DNA of 55,018 nt from contig NZ_AUCM01000017.1 of the NCBI RefSeq assembly GCF_000429765.1, forward strand, positions 1-55,018, given 5' to 3'. The position numbers and the translations under genes were made by a program. Origin of the DNA: Gemmobacter nectariphilus DSM 15620. GTDB lineage: Bacteria; Pseudomonadota; Alphaproteobacteria; Rhodobacterales; Rhodobacteraceae. A model generated the notes under the pieces. The model was not told the origin of the DNA. It did not search any database and saw only the letters and a program-made list of their open reading frames with translations. Shown piece after piece: positions 40,726 through 49,150 of this stretch. Position 1 is the stretch's first letter. Every line of letters begins with the position of its first letter.

Positions 40726-41154
40726 TTACGCGCCACCGGCCAGCTCGATTACCTTCCGCCTCGACAGGTTGCGATTGAACCGACGCCGGTTGAGCTTCAG
40801 CGAGATGACGCAGAGCCCGTAAAGCCAGTGCTGGTTGGCGGCCGAGCGTTGCAGTCCGACCGTCCAGCAGATGGTCTTCCACCGCTCGCCATGGGCGCGC
40901 ATCCAGACGATCTTGCCATCAACGGGGTCGAGGCAGGCGGTCCAGGTCAGCGTCTCCTCCATCCGGCTGATCGCCTGCGGCGAGGGCAGCACCCGCATGG
41001 GCTTCGGCTCCTGGCCCACCTTGTCGGCGAAGCTGTGGACGATCTCGGGCCATGTGCTGAAGTAGCCCTGCCGTCGCGGCTCGGGCAGGCGCTTGAGCAC
41101 GAAGGCCGCCTCAGCGAGACGGGCCTCGACGAGGGACGGGGTCCACTTATCCAT
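40726..41154 (-). CDS. DUF6362 family protein
   Basis: A 142-residue protein of the DUF6362 family: WTPSLVEARLAEAAFVLKRL, WPEIVHSFADKVGQEPKP, then RMEETLTWTACLDPVDGKIVW and NRNLSRRKVIELAGGA. Function unknown; the C-terminal basic part could bind nucleic acid. It overlaps the 66-residue gene before it by 8 nt. Relatives lie in the early region of alphaproteobacterial phages. Confidence 0.82.
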   Translation of the reverse strand: MDKWTPSLVEARLAEAAFVLKRLPEPRRQGYFSTWPEIVHSFADKVGQEPKPMRVLPSPQAISRMEETLTWTACLDPVDGKIVWMRAHGERWKTICWTVGLQRSAANQHWLYGLCVISLKLNRRRFNRNLSRRKVIELAGGA

Positions 41155-41347
41155 GGCGCCCTCCCTCGTCGGAGGGGCGCGGCCCGTAGAGCTTTTCGCC
41201 CAGCTGTCGGACGAGTTCCCGCTCCGGCCAGGTCAGACGCGCGTCCTCGAGCGAGACGGCGAGCAGGCCCTGCTCGCGCCAGCCTTCGCGTTTCACCTGG
41301 TCCGGATCCCGGCGATGGCCGCCGTAGCCCTTGGGGTGCCACCTCAT
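41147..41347 (-). CDS. hypothetical early protein, 66 residues
   Basis: A 66-residue basic protein starting MRWHPKGYGGHRRDPDQVKR. It contains SLEDARLTWPERELVRQLGE, a predicted helix. It overlaps both the RuvC-like gene (4 nt) and the DUF6362 gene (8 nt), so it is almost certainly translated in the early operon. No family is recognised. Confidence 0.65.
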   Translation of the reverse strand: MRWHPKGYGGHRRDPDQVKREGWREQGLLAVSLEDARLTWPERELVRQLGEKLYGPRPSDEGGRHG

Positions 41348-41865
41348 GCGACACCCCCGTTCGTGTCGATCGCCCAGAGCAGGAGCCCGATGGCGTCGGC
41401 CTCGTTGTCGTCGGCGGGGCTGAAGCCGCGCGCCCGCGCGGACGCGATCATCGCCTCCTTCGGCGCGTTGCCCTTGCCCGTGGCGTGGCGCTTGATCGTG
41501 CCGACAGGGACGCCGGCATAGGGCACGCCCCGCAGTTCCGCCCATGACGTGAGCGTGGCCATCAGCCCGCCATAGACATGGGCCGCATCGGTTCCGGCGT
41601 GGCGGCGCACCTCTTCGAACCAGATCGCGGCGACCGGCCCCGAGAGGCGATCGATCTCGGTGAGCCAGTTGGTGAAGCGCAGGTAGCGCATGCCGCCGCC
41701 GTCATAGCGGCCGGGCCTGAAGCTCGCAGTTCCGCTGGTGAGCAGCCCGTCCGGCGCGCGCAATGCCCAGCCGGTGCTGGTGCCGAGATCCAGCGCGAGA
41801 ATGCAGCGGTTGAGACTGCCGGCAGCCGTGAGAGGCACCGGGGCGATGTGTGGGGAGCGGTCCAT
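41344..41865 (-). CDS. RuvC-like Holliday junction resolvase
   Basis: A 173-residue RNase H-fold nuclease. The first catalytic Asp is in CILALDLGTSTGWA, a second acidic residue in IWFEEVRRH, and the C-terminal Asp pair in ADDNEADAIGLLLW. This is the phage RuvC/crossover endonuclease pattern. Start at 41865 is supported by AGAGGAAG upstream. A continuous frame runs back to a GTG at 42261, overlapping the primase stop, but it would translate the inverted-repeat region and looks non-coding. It resolves branched DNA before packaging. Confidence 0.83.
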   Translation of the reverse strand: MDRSPHIAPVPLTAAGSLNRCILALDLGTSTGWALRAPDGLLTSGTASFRPGRYDGGGMRYLRFTNWLTEIDRLSGPVAAIWFEEVRRHAGTDAAHVYGGLMATLTSWAELRGVPYAGVPVGTIKRHATGKGNAPKEAMIASARARGFSPADDNEADAIGLLLWAIDTNGGVA

Positions 41866-41990
41866 GACGACTTCCTCTTCGAGTGAGAGGCCGGGGCGGC
41901 ACGGCTGCCTGGTGAGGGCAGCACGCGCGCCCGGGCCGGGATCGCGAGGTCTGGTCAGGGTCAGGTTGTCGTTGCCGGGAGCGCCCGGCG

Positions 41991-42243
41991 CTTCCTTCAA
42001 TGGCTTCACCCCGTCCGCTTGAAGGAAGTGGGGACGCAAGCCATTGGCAGAATGAGGATAAATCTCTTCTTTCAATATTTCAGTTACTTCATGGGGTATG
42101 TGTGTGGCGTCGCTCCCCATCCACGCGCGCGACGGTCTCTGCGTGAAATATTGAAAGAAGTCCGCCGCGCCGGATTTCCGTTCCAGGACGTAGGCTTGGG
42201 CGGGTACTTCCTTCAAATGAAGGATGGAGGCCGTTGAAGGAAG
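41991..42243. repeat. array of six alternating CTTCYTTCAA decamers forming three inverted pairs
   Basis: Copies lie at 41991-42000 (+), 42019-42028 (-), 42066-42075 (+), 42151-42160 (-), 42207-42216 (+) and 42234-42243 (-). The middle pair extends to a 17-bp perfect inverted repeat (CTTCTTTCAATATTTCA at 42066-42082 and its complement at 42144-42160), enclosing ATGGGG / CCCCAT (42091-42096, 42115-42120). The array fills the 392-nt gap between the primase and resolvase genes and is AT-richer than the flanks. It could be a replication origin, operator array or structured RNA. Confidence 0.7.
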
Positions 42244-42257
42244 CATCGTCCCGGCCC

Positions 42258-44543
42258 TCACCGCAGCGCCCGGAAGCGCATGGCCTTCCGACCCCCGGTC
42301 TCCTGCTCCACCGTGACGATGTCACCGCTCTCGACCAGCGTGAGCAGGATGTCATCGCGGTCGCGCGCCCGGAGCCATTGCGAGGCGCGGGTCAGCTCGG
42401 ACTTGGTGACGCCTGCCGACCCGGCCTTGCGGATGATCTCGCGCACCCGCTTCAGATGCGCCTCGGTCTCGGTGTCGGCGACATGGCGCTCGACGGCGTC
42501 GATGGTGCGCCGGGCGAAATGGCGCACGAAATTGATCGCCCAGACAGCATCCTCGAGCCGGATGACGGGATGGACCGCATCCCGCCCCACGGCCAGGACG
42601 AGCGCGACCTTGGCCGCGTTTTCTGCGATCCGGGCGAGGATTGGCGTCTGAAATGTGCCGGCCGCGGCCCTGAGCTCGGCGGTGATCTCGTCGCGGAGCG
42701 CGTCGAAGCGACGCTGCGCCTCGTCGTCCATCGGCACGGTCATCGGATCGACAGCGGTCTCGGGGCCGGAGGTCCGGCCGGCGAGGTTGCCGCTGGCCCG
42801 GCCCCCGCCTTCAGCGAGGCGCTGCAGCCCCTCGATCAGCGGCCGGGGCGATCTTCGGAGCCCGGCGCTACGGTTCTCGTCCGGATAGTCCTCCTCACTC
42901 GGCAGGATGATGAGCCGGGCAAGCGAGCCGTCCACCACGTTGGCGCCCTGCAGCGCCCCCCAAAAATGCAGTGGCGTCGTCGTGCCGTAGACGCAGAGGC
43001 AGGGCTGCACGATGTCGCGCCGCTCGTTTGAGCCGTCCCGGTTGGCGTATTCCGCGCCGAGGAAGATCCCGCTGGCCGCAGTGTAGAGCTCGGTCATGTT
43101 GTCGAGGATCTCAGTGATGTGGCGCGGGCTGCGCTTGCGGTCGGCAGCCGCCGAGAGGAACATCCCGAACTCGTCGATCTGGAACAGGATCGCCGGCTGA
43201 CGGTGGAGCGCGGTCAGGAGCCCCGCGCCCGAGGCGATCTTGTTGCCGCCCAGGTGGTGCGCCAGCCCCGCCGCGAAGAACAGCTCGTTGACGACCTCGC
43301 GGGCGTGGTTCTTGCCCGACCCGCTGTCCGCGATGCCGACGATGTAGAGGTTCGTGCGCAGGTCGGTCGTCGTGCGGTAGCGACGCCCCATCAGCGCGCC
43401 GAGGGCGCAGAGGCTCGCGCCCACCGCGAGAAGCGGCTGCGGTCTGCGCGCCGTGTCGATCATGTAGCGCGCGAGATCGCCCACGAGCCCGCCTGGGATC
43501 GTCAGCGTGAAGGACGGCACAGGCGCGAGGATCGGCATCGGGGCTTCGGGCTGGGCGAGCCGCGCGAGGAGGCCGGCTGCGGGATGCTCGTCGCCCGCGC
43601 AAACCTTCTGACTGCCGTCAAGCAGGAGGTCGGGGTCGGGACGCCAGCCCCTTTCCATGGCGAGGTGATAGATCGTGCCGGCGCCGATCCGCGCGGGCTT
43701 GAAGCTCGCCCAAGCCTTCGCCGTCGCGGCCGGCTCGTTCTTGGCCGCCTGCGCCGACCAGTCGGCGAAGAGCGTCGCGCCCTCCTCGCCCAGCGCGCCC
43801 TTCAGCGCCATGCCGATGCGCATCCAGCTGTCGTAGTCGAGCTCGGCGTTCGGCAACCACGCGAGCGCGCTCCGGATCGCGGCCAGCGTGCCGGCCTGTG
43901 CGTGGGCCGGCAGACACGGATGCCCGGCCCCGTTTGCGCCCTTCGCGCCGAGGTTCTTCGGGCGCATCTGGGGCGGGATCAGCGCCAGCGCCTCGTCGAG
44001 AAAAGCCGCAGCCCGGTCGGCGTCGATTTCGGGCAGGCTCTCGATGTCGAGATCAGCGAGCCCCTCGTCCGGCCAGGCATAGGGCTGGCCGGTGTCGGGG
44101 TGCTCGGCATAGGCCACGAACTGCTGTCCGAGGCAGAGCATCTCGAGCGGCGCGCGCCGGATCCCGGCGAAGGGCTCTCGCGTGCGATAGACCAGCAGCC
44201 GCTTCGGCGGCTTTCCGATCCTGAGCGCCGGCGTATCGCCCAGCTGTTCGCGGGCGAGACGCTCGATGCGGAGCGCCAGGTCGCCATCCTCGGCGATGTC
44301 GATGTCGAGTGCTGCGACCGCACCGCCGACGATCCCGACGCCGCAGTCGGGCCAGCTGGACCAGGTCGCGACCTCGAGCTCGGTCGTGGCGCGGCTCGCA
44401 TGCCGATTCCACTGCGGGTAGTCGTGCCAGCCCGCGCGGGCGAATTGGCCGGGTTTCTTGGTGCCGGGCGCGATCGGCAGGATGGCGTAGCCGTTGGTCA
44501 CGAGGCGCGCGCCGACGCGCGCCATCCACGAGGTGTCCGCCAT
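42258..44543 (-). CDS. prim-pol primase with DUF3987 helicase domain
   Basis: A 761-residue replication protein. The N-terminus is a bifunctional primase/polymerase domain (GYAILPIAPGTKKPGQFARA, then AALDIDIAEDGDLALRIERL with the acidic metal ligands). A primase C-terminal linker (LDYDSWMRIGMALKGALG, ATLFADWSAQAA) follows. The C-terminal half is DUF3987, a helicase-like ATPase with Walker A IADSGSGKN and acidic IDEFGMFL. It probably primes and unwinds phage DNA. It overlaps the DUF6511 gene by 1 nt. The Asn at the end of Walker A is unusual but seen in this family. Confidence 0.87.
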   Translation of the reverse strand: MADTSWMARVGARLVTNGYAILPIAPGTKKPGQFARAGWHDYPQWNRHASRATTELEVATWSSWPDCGVGIVGGAVAALDIDIAEDGDLALRIERLAREQLGDTPALRIGKPPKRLLVYRTREPFAGIRRAPLEMLCLGQQFVAYAEHPDTGQPYAWPDEGLADLDIESLPEIDADRAAAFLDEALALIPPQMRPKNLGAKGANGAGHPCLPAHAQAGTLAAIRSALAWLPNAELDYDSWMRIGMALKGALGEEGATLFADWSAQAAKNEPAATAKAWASFKPARIGAGTIYHLAMERGWRPDPDLLLDGSQKVCAGDEHPAAGLLARLAQPEAPMPILAPVPSFTLTIPGGLVGDLARYMIDTARRPQPLLAVGASLCALGALMGRRYRTTTDLRTNLYIVGIADSGSGKNHAREVVNELFFAAGLAHHLGGNKIASGAGLLTALHRQPAILFQIDEFGMFLSAAADRKRSPRHITEILDNMTELYTAASGIFLGAEYANRDGSNERRDIVQPCLCVYGTTTPLHFWGALQGANVVDGSLARLIILPSEEDYPDENRSAGLRRSPRPLIEGLQRLAEGGGRASGNLAGRTSGPETAVDPMTVPMDDEAQRRFDALRDEITAELRAAAGTFQTPILARIAENAAKVALVLAVGRDAVHPVIRLEDAVWAINFVRHFARRTIDAVERHVADTETEAHLKRVREIIRKAGSAGVTKSELTRASQWLRARDRDDILLTLVESGDIVTVEQETGGRKAMRFRALR

Positions 44544-44929
44544 CAGAAGGGCACCTCCGGGATCATGCCGTCGAGTCGTGCACGGTCCTTCGCCGCCAGG
44601 TCACGCAGGTGGTCGCAGTAGCCGGTGACGATCACCTCGACGAAGGTGTCCCACTCCTCCTCGCTGAGTTGGGCGAGATCAGTCCGGCCGAGGCTGTCGA
44701 GATAGGCGCCGCCGGCCTTTCCGCCCTCGACCATGGCCGCCGTCTCATTGGGGGTCGGATCGATCATGCCCGACCTCCGGTGGCAGATGTCCTGGCAAAC
44801 CCGGCTGCAGAGGTCTCTGCGGCTCGTATCGCGCCGCGGGTCGGAGACGCGGAAGCGGGCGTCGAACCAGCCCCAGCCGCGGGGCTCTCGATGGCAGACG
44901 GCGCAGAGCCCGGCACGGCTGTAAGGCAT
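44543..44929 (-). CDS. DUF6511 family zinc-finger-like protein
   Basis: A 128-residue protein. The N-terminus has CAVCHREPRGWGWFDARF and DLCSRVCQDICHRR, a likely Cys4 zinc site, then a helical C-terminus (EEEWDTFVEVIVTGYCDHLRD). It matches DUF6511 of alphaproteobacterial phages. Its first 166 nt overlap the end of the SF2 helicase gene in another frame. Both frames look used: the zinc motif is well formed here, while the helicase tail is low complexity. Confidence 0.75.
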   Translation of the reverse strand: MPYSRAGLCAVCHREPRGWGWFDARFRVSDPRRDTSRRDLCSRVCQDICHRRSGMIDPTPNETAAMVEGGKAGGAYLDSLGRTDLAQLSEEEWDTFVEVIVTGYCDHLRDLAAKDRARLDGMIPEVPF

Positions 44930-46503
44930 GGGGCGAACCTGTAGGCGGTGATTTCGGTGAAGCGGCCCGCGGGGCGGACGGCGATCTCGGTGGGGCGGCG
45001 CAGCCGGTCCGCCAGGATGAGGGCCTCATCGACGGACGCGGGCACGTCCAGCTCGGGCGCCCGCTCGCGCCACCAGCTCGCGGCCTTCCGGCGCGGATAG
45101 CCGTCGTGCTCGAAGCAGACCCATTCCGTGTGGAAGGCGAGACCGCAGCGGTAGGTGACCTTGAGCGAGACCCGCCCGCCGCGCTTCTCATGGCGGCTGT
45201 AGGTGACGTCGGTGACGCCGACCCATTGCGGCTTGCCGGTCGACAGCACCTCCAGCGTCGAGGCGGTCGGCTCGAGCTTCACCTCGCGACCCGGGAACTC
45301 GAAGCCGCAGCCGGGGCATTCGAGCGCGGCGATGGCCACGATGGTCCCGCATTCGGGGCAGATCTTGGTGGGCGGCGGCCCGTCGCCCGGACCGCCCGGC
45401 CGCTTCGGCCGCACCAGATCGATGGGGCCATGCCGACGGACATTCCCCGCGAAATCGAGAACGAGGCAGTTCTCCTTGCCCTCGGCGAGCCGTGTGCCCC
45501 GACCGGCCATCTGGACGTAGAGCCCGGCCGACTTGGTGGGCCGCAGCATGGCGATCAGGTCCACGGCCGGCGCGTTGAAGCCCGTCGTCAGCACGCCCAT
45601 CGAGGCCAGCGCCCTGATCTCGCCGCGCTTGAAGGCGGCGATGATCCGGTCGCGCTCGTCCTTCGGGGTCTTGCCGAAGATGGTGGCGCAGCTCACCTCG
45701 CGGCGGCGGAACTCCTCGGCGACATGGGTGGCGTGGCGCACGCCGGAACAGAAGGCGAGCCAGGACCGGCGCGTCTCGCCATGGGCGAACACCTCGGCCA
45801 CGGCCGCGCGCGTGATGGCGTCGTGGTCGACCGCGTCCTCGAGGTCGCGCGCGATGAACTCGCCGCCGCGCGATCCCACGCCCGTCACGTCGAGCCGGGT
45901 CTTCGTCTGCTTGGAGATGAGCGGGGAGAGATAACCCTGATCGATCAGGTCGCGGACGGACACCTCGTAGGCGATGTCGGTGAAGAGCGCGTTCTCGCCC
46001 TCGTGCAGCATGCCGCTGTCGAGCCGGAAGGGCGTCGCCGTCAGACCGATCACCTTGAGCGCGGGGTTGATCGCCTGCAGGTCATTGAGAAAGCGGCGAT
46101 ACATGGTGTTCGACCGCCCGGGGATCAGATGGGCCTCGTCGATCAGCACCAGATCGGCATGGCCGATGCGCGTCGCCTTGTCATGGATCGACTGGATGCC
46201 GGCGAAGAGGATCCGGGCCCGCGCGTCGCGGCGGCCGAGCCCGGCCGAGTAGATGCCCGCCGGCGCCTCGGGCCAGAGCCCCAGCATCTCGGCATGGTTC
46301 TGCGCGATCAGCTCGCGGACATGGGTGAGGACAAGCACGCGCTGGTCGGGCCAGGCCTTGAGCACGCCGTCGATGAAGGCGGCCATGACGAGGCTCTTGC
46401 CGCCGGCCGTGGGGATCACGACGAGCGGGTTGCCGCTCTCCTTCTCGAAATAGCCGTAGATCGAGGTGATCGCGGCCTGCTGGTAGGGGCGCAAGGTCAG
46501 CAT
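44764..46503 (-). CDS. SF2 DEAD/DEAH-box helicase
   Basis: A 579-residue helicase starting MLTLRPYQQAAITSIYGYF. Walker A is PTAGGKS, the box is LIDEAHL, motif III GLTATPFRLD, and motif VI QMAGRGTRLAEGK. A zinc ribbon (CPECGTIV, then CPGCGFEF) follows the helicase core. The final 60 residues are low-complexity and overlap the DUF6511 gene. The open frame extending upstream to 47295 is a shadow of the nuclease gene. It overlaps that nuclease by 7 nt and probably acts with it in phage replication or recombination. Confidence 0.9.
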   Translation of the reverse strand: MLTLRPYQQAAITSIYGYFEKESGNPLVVIPTAGGKSLVMAAFIDGVLKAWPDQRVLVLTHVRELIAQNHAEMLGLWPEAPAGIYSAGLGRRDARARILFAGIQSIHDKATRIGHADLVLIDEAHLIPGRSNTMYRRFLNDLQAINPALKVIGLTATPFRLDSGMLHEGENALFTDIAYEVSVRDLIDQGYLSPLISKQTKTRLDVTGVGSRGGEFIARDLEDAVDHDAITRAAVAEVFAHGETRRSWLAFCSGVRHATHVAEEFRRREVSCATIFGKTPKDERDRIIAAFKRGEIRALASMGVLTTGFNAPAVDLIAMLRPTKSAGLYVQMAGRGTRLAEGKENCLVLDFAGNVRRHGPIDLVRPKRPGGPGDGPPPTKICPECGTIVAIAALECPGCGFEFPGREVKLEPTASTLEVLSTGKPQWVGVTDVTYSRHEKRGGRVSLKVTYRCGLAFHTEWVCFEHDGYPRRKAASWWRERAPELDVPASVDEALILADRLRRPTEIAVRPAGRFTEITAYRFAPCLTAVPGSAPSAIESPAAGAGSTPASASPTRGAIRAAETSAAGFARTSATGGRA

Positions 46504-47447
46504 GCGGCGGCCTCCTCTTCGCGGGCGTCGTTGGTCCAGGCCGAGCCGTCGCGCATGCGGTAGGAGACGAAGTCCTCGCCTGAGTCGCTCACCTCGCCGG
46601 GGACGAGATCGGGGATGAACAGGTGCCGGGGGCACGCGCGGCGCTGGTCGGCAGGGTCGAGCAACCGGTCGTGGCGCGCGCAGTGCCAGCCGCCTTCGAT
46701 GGGCGTGGAATGCAGGCAGGTCCGGCAGGTGACGGTCGCGGCGTCCTCGCCGTGGCAGAGCCCGTGGTGGTCGCAGAACCGGCACTCGAACCAGGCGGGA
46801 TCCGCGCTGATCCGCTCGGGCGGATGCTGGGCGAAGATGATCCGCCGCGCCTTTTCCAGCAGGCGCTCGCCCATCTCGGGGTCGGCCGGGACGCGCTCGA
46901 TGTGCAGCGCGTCGGTGTCCTTGCAGACCGCGACGTACAGCGCCCGCGTGATGCCGGTCAGGTGCATGTACACCTGCATCTGCGCGGCGTGCTGGGGCTT
47001 GGCGAGCACGACGCCCTTGGCGATCAGCTCGGCGAAGCTCTTCGCGGAATGCGTCTTGAACTCGACGACGTGCCAGGTCTTCGGCGCTTCCAGCAGGCCG
47101 AGTGCAACGGCGTCGAGCGAGCCGCCGAAGTGACCGCCATGGGCCTCGACGCGGAACTGCCGCCCGGTCTCGGGATCGACCTCCAGCACCGTGGCGCCGG
47201 TGGCGCGCAGATCGCGGACGAGCCGGGACTCCTCCAGCTGGCCGGTCTCGAACAGCCGCAGGATGCGGCCGGTGTGCCGCGCGGGCGTCGCCCAACGGAA
47301 ATCATACCAGAGCGCGCGGGCGCAGGACTTGCCGATCAGCGAGGCGCCGAGGTGGTCGCGAAAGCCGTCGCCCTGCTGCGCCTCGAACGAGGCGTAGATC
47401 GCGGACAGGGTCGGCGTCGGGGGTTCGGGGAGCTCGGCCATCAGCAT
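46497..47447 (-). CDS. Cas4/RecB-like PD-(D/E)XK nuclease
   Basis: A 316-residue nuclease. GGSLDAVALG and WHVVEFKTHS supply the D and ExK of the PD-(D/E)XK site; QHAAQMQVYMHLTG is the motif-III-like helix. The C-terminal Cys residues (CRFCDHHGLC, then CRTC, and another Cys near CARHD) fit an iron-sulfur or zinc cluster, as in Cas4. It is an exonuclease-type partner for the annealing proteins upstream and the helicase downstream. It overlaps both adjacent genes by 7 nt. Confidence 0.82.
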   Translation of the reverse strand: MLMAELPEPPTPTLSAIYASFEAQQGDGFRDHLGASLIGKSCARALWYDFRWATPARHTGRILRLFETGQLEESRLVRDLRATGATVLEVDPETGRQFRVEAHGGHFGGSLDAVALGLLEAPKTWHVVEFKTHSAKSFAELIAKGVVLAKPQHAAQMQVYMHLTGITRALYVAVCKDTDALHIERVPADPEMGERLLEKARRIIFAQHPPERISADPAWFECRFCDHHGLCHGEDAATVTCRTCLHSTPIEGGWHCARHDRLLDPADQRRACPRHLFIPDLVPGEVSDSGEDFVSYRMRDGSAWTNDAREEEAAAC

Positions 47448-47806
47448 GCCTCATCCCGCTCGAGCCGCGCCCGCGCCTCCGCCAGCACCGCGGTCCAGGC
47501 GGCGCTGTCATGGCGTTCGCGCAGAACGGCGACGATCATGTCCTTCAGCCGTTCGCGCCGGCGGCGGCCGCCCTGACGGGCGACGATCTCGGCGCGCTCG
47601 CGATTGAGATGGCGCAGCGCCGTGCGCGCGCGGTGAAACCAGTCGGGGTCGATCGGCTTGGCCGTCCGCTGCCGCGCCAGATCCGCGGTCGCGATCTGCG
47701 TGCGGATCTTCGCGATGGCGTCCTCGATCTCGATCAGGCGCCGGGTGTCGTCGGGCAAGCCGGGGGCGTTCGCGGCCACGCAGGCCGCGTCGGTGATGTT
47801 GGTCAT
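47441..47806 (-). CDS. hypothetical early protein, 121 residues
   Basis: A 121-residue Arg-rich helical protein (LIEIEDAIAKIRTQIATADL, then ARTALRHLNRERAEIVARQG and LKDMIVAVLRERHDSAA). It is likely coiled-coil and basic. It overlaps the nuclease gene by 7 nt and lies in the recombination block. No family is recognised; a nucleic-acid-associated role is possible. Confidence 0.65.
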   Translation of the reverse strand: MTNITDAACVAANAPGLPDDTRRLIEIEDAIAKIRTQIATADLARQRTAKPIDPDWFHRARTALRHLNRERAEIVARQGGRRRRERLKDMIVAVLRERHDSAAWTAVLAEARARLERDEAC

Positions 47807-47874
47807 GGTCGGTCTCTCGGGTCTGGCGATGTCCTGGCCGCAAGCCGAGTCTCAGCCTGCGGCGGCCGAGGGCG

Positions 47875-48381
47875 TCAGCTCTTGCGGTTCCAGGGTGCGG
47901 TGGCCGGGCGGGCGGGCGCCGACTGCGCGGGCGCGCTAGCCGGCTGCGCGGCGGCGGGCTTCGGCGGGGTCGCCTGCGCCGGGGCCTCCGGCACCAGGTA
48001 GCGGATCGTGTTACGCTCGCCGTAGCCGTCCTTCGGGGGCTTCACGCCGACCTGGATCGTCATCGGGATCAGGTGCAGCTCCTCGCTGTCGTTCACCTGC
48101 AGTTTGCCCGTGGCGTGGCAGATCGCCGACAGCGTGCGCTGCGCGATCTCGACCGTGGTCGGGTTGGCGTTCACCAGGTTCAGCTGGTCGAAGACCTTGC
48201 GGCCCTGCTGCGGCCCCTCGAGGATGTCGAGCATCAGCCAGAGATACTTCCCCATGCCGTTCTTCGTGACGCGCATCTCGCTCTCGACGATCTGGGCGCG
48301 GTACTTGCCCGCGGGCAGGATCTCGTAGGCGGTGGTGGGCTCGATGCCGGCGGCGTCAAAGGCGGTGTCGAAACGTGCCAT
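47875..48381 (-). CDS. DUF669 protein, probable ssDNA-binding or annealing factor
   Basis: A 168-residue DUF669 protein: MARFDTAFDAAGIEPTTAYE, LPAGKYRAQIVESEMRVTKN, YLWLMLDILEGPQQGRKVFD, and LSAICHATGKLQVNDSEEL. The last 40 residues are a Pro/Ala-rich tail ending PWNRKS, like SSB-type tails. DUF669 genes accompany Sak-type annealing proteins in phages, as here. It lies 22 nt after the Sak4-like gene and likely coats single strands. Confidence 0.82.
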   Translation of the reverse strand: MARFDTAFDAAGIEPTTAYEILPAGKYRAQIVESEMRVTKNGMGKYLWLMLDILEGPQQGRKVFDQLNLVNANPTTVEIAQRTLSAICHATGKLQVNDSEELHLIPMTIQVGVKPPKDGYGERNTIRYLVPEAPAQATPPKPAAAQPASAPAQSAPARPATAPWNRKS

Positions 48382-48403
48382 CGTGCTGTCCTTTCAGTCG
48401 TAA

Positions 48404-49150
48404 TCAGGCGGATTGGGGCATGGCGGCCAGGAACTCCGACCACTCGAGCGGGAGCGTTTCCGGCAGGCCGTAGCGGTTCTTGGCGAGGAAGGCGGGGCGC
48501 TCCTCGGTGTGCATCACGCGCGCGCCGGACCCGAGCGCCCGGGTCACCTTCTTGTTGAAGCCGACGTCGGACTTGCTGACCGAGATCCGGTAGTTGGCGA
48601 AGAGCACCACGTCCGAGTGCTCCTGCAGCAGCGCGGAGGCGCGGGCCTGCAGCTTGATCACGTACCGGTCGTAGGGTTCGTGCTCGGGGCTGTCGAAGCG
48701 CTTGATGTCGGTGTGGGCGATCTGGATGACCGCCATGCCCTTGCGGTCGCGGAGCGCGTTCAGCCTGTCGATGTATTCGCGCCAGATGTTCAGCGCCTCG
48801 GCGTAGCCCTTGCCGAAGCCGGGGCTTTCGATCGACTGCCAGCCGTTGCGCCGGCAGGCCTCGGCCCAGATCAGCGGCTCCAGCCAGTCCACGCTGTCGA
48901 CGACCACCGTCGAATAGGGGTGGTCCTCGTCGAGCAGGGCGTCGAGCGCCTCGGCGACCTCCGCGTAGCTCGTCGCCAGCGGGAAATGCGGCACCTGGAG
49001 CTTGCCGAGACCGTCCTCGGTGAGGACGAACACCGGCGCGTCGGCGGACGCGGCGAAGGTGGATTTGCCGATGCCGGCGACGCCGTGGATCAGCACGCGC
49101 GGCGGGCTCAGCACCGTCGAGGTGCGCAGGGATGCGAGCGAGATGGCCAT
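48404..49150 (-). CDS. Sak4-like RecA-fold ATPase
   Basis: A 248-residue P-loop ATPase. Walker A is HGVAGIGKSTFAA; Walker B is in TVVVDSVDWLEPL. A conserved IQIAHTDIKRFDSPE region follows. It matches the phage Sak4/AAA_24 group of single-strand annealing recombinases. It overlaps the next upstream gene by 1 nt. With DUF669 and the Cas4-like nuclease it forms a phage recombination module. Confidence 0.85.
   Translation of the reverse strand: MAISLASLRTSTVLSPPRVLIHGVAGIGKSTFAASADAPVFVLTEDGLGKLQVPHFPLATSYAEVAEALDALLDEDHPYSTVVVDSVDWLEPLIWAEACRRNGWQSIESPGFGKGYAEALNIWREYIDRLNALRDRKGMAVIQIAHTDIKRFDSPEHEPYDRYVIKLQARASALLQEHSDVVLFANYRISVSKSDVGFNKKVTRALGSGARVMHTEERPAFLAKNRYGLPETLPLEWSEFLAAMPQSA

Noticed and set aside
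41991-42243. CRISPR array
   Set aside because: The repeats are 10 nt long, alternate in orientation and have spacers of uneven length, and no cas operon is present; the Cas4-like gene belongs to the phage recombination block.
41866-42261. N-terminal extension of the resolvase to a GTG overlapping the primase stop
   Set aside because: It would translate the inverted-repeat array, and the RuvC-like domain is complete from 41865 with a good ribosome site. The 4-nt overlap keeps the option open, so it is noted rather than excluded outright.
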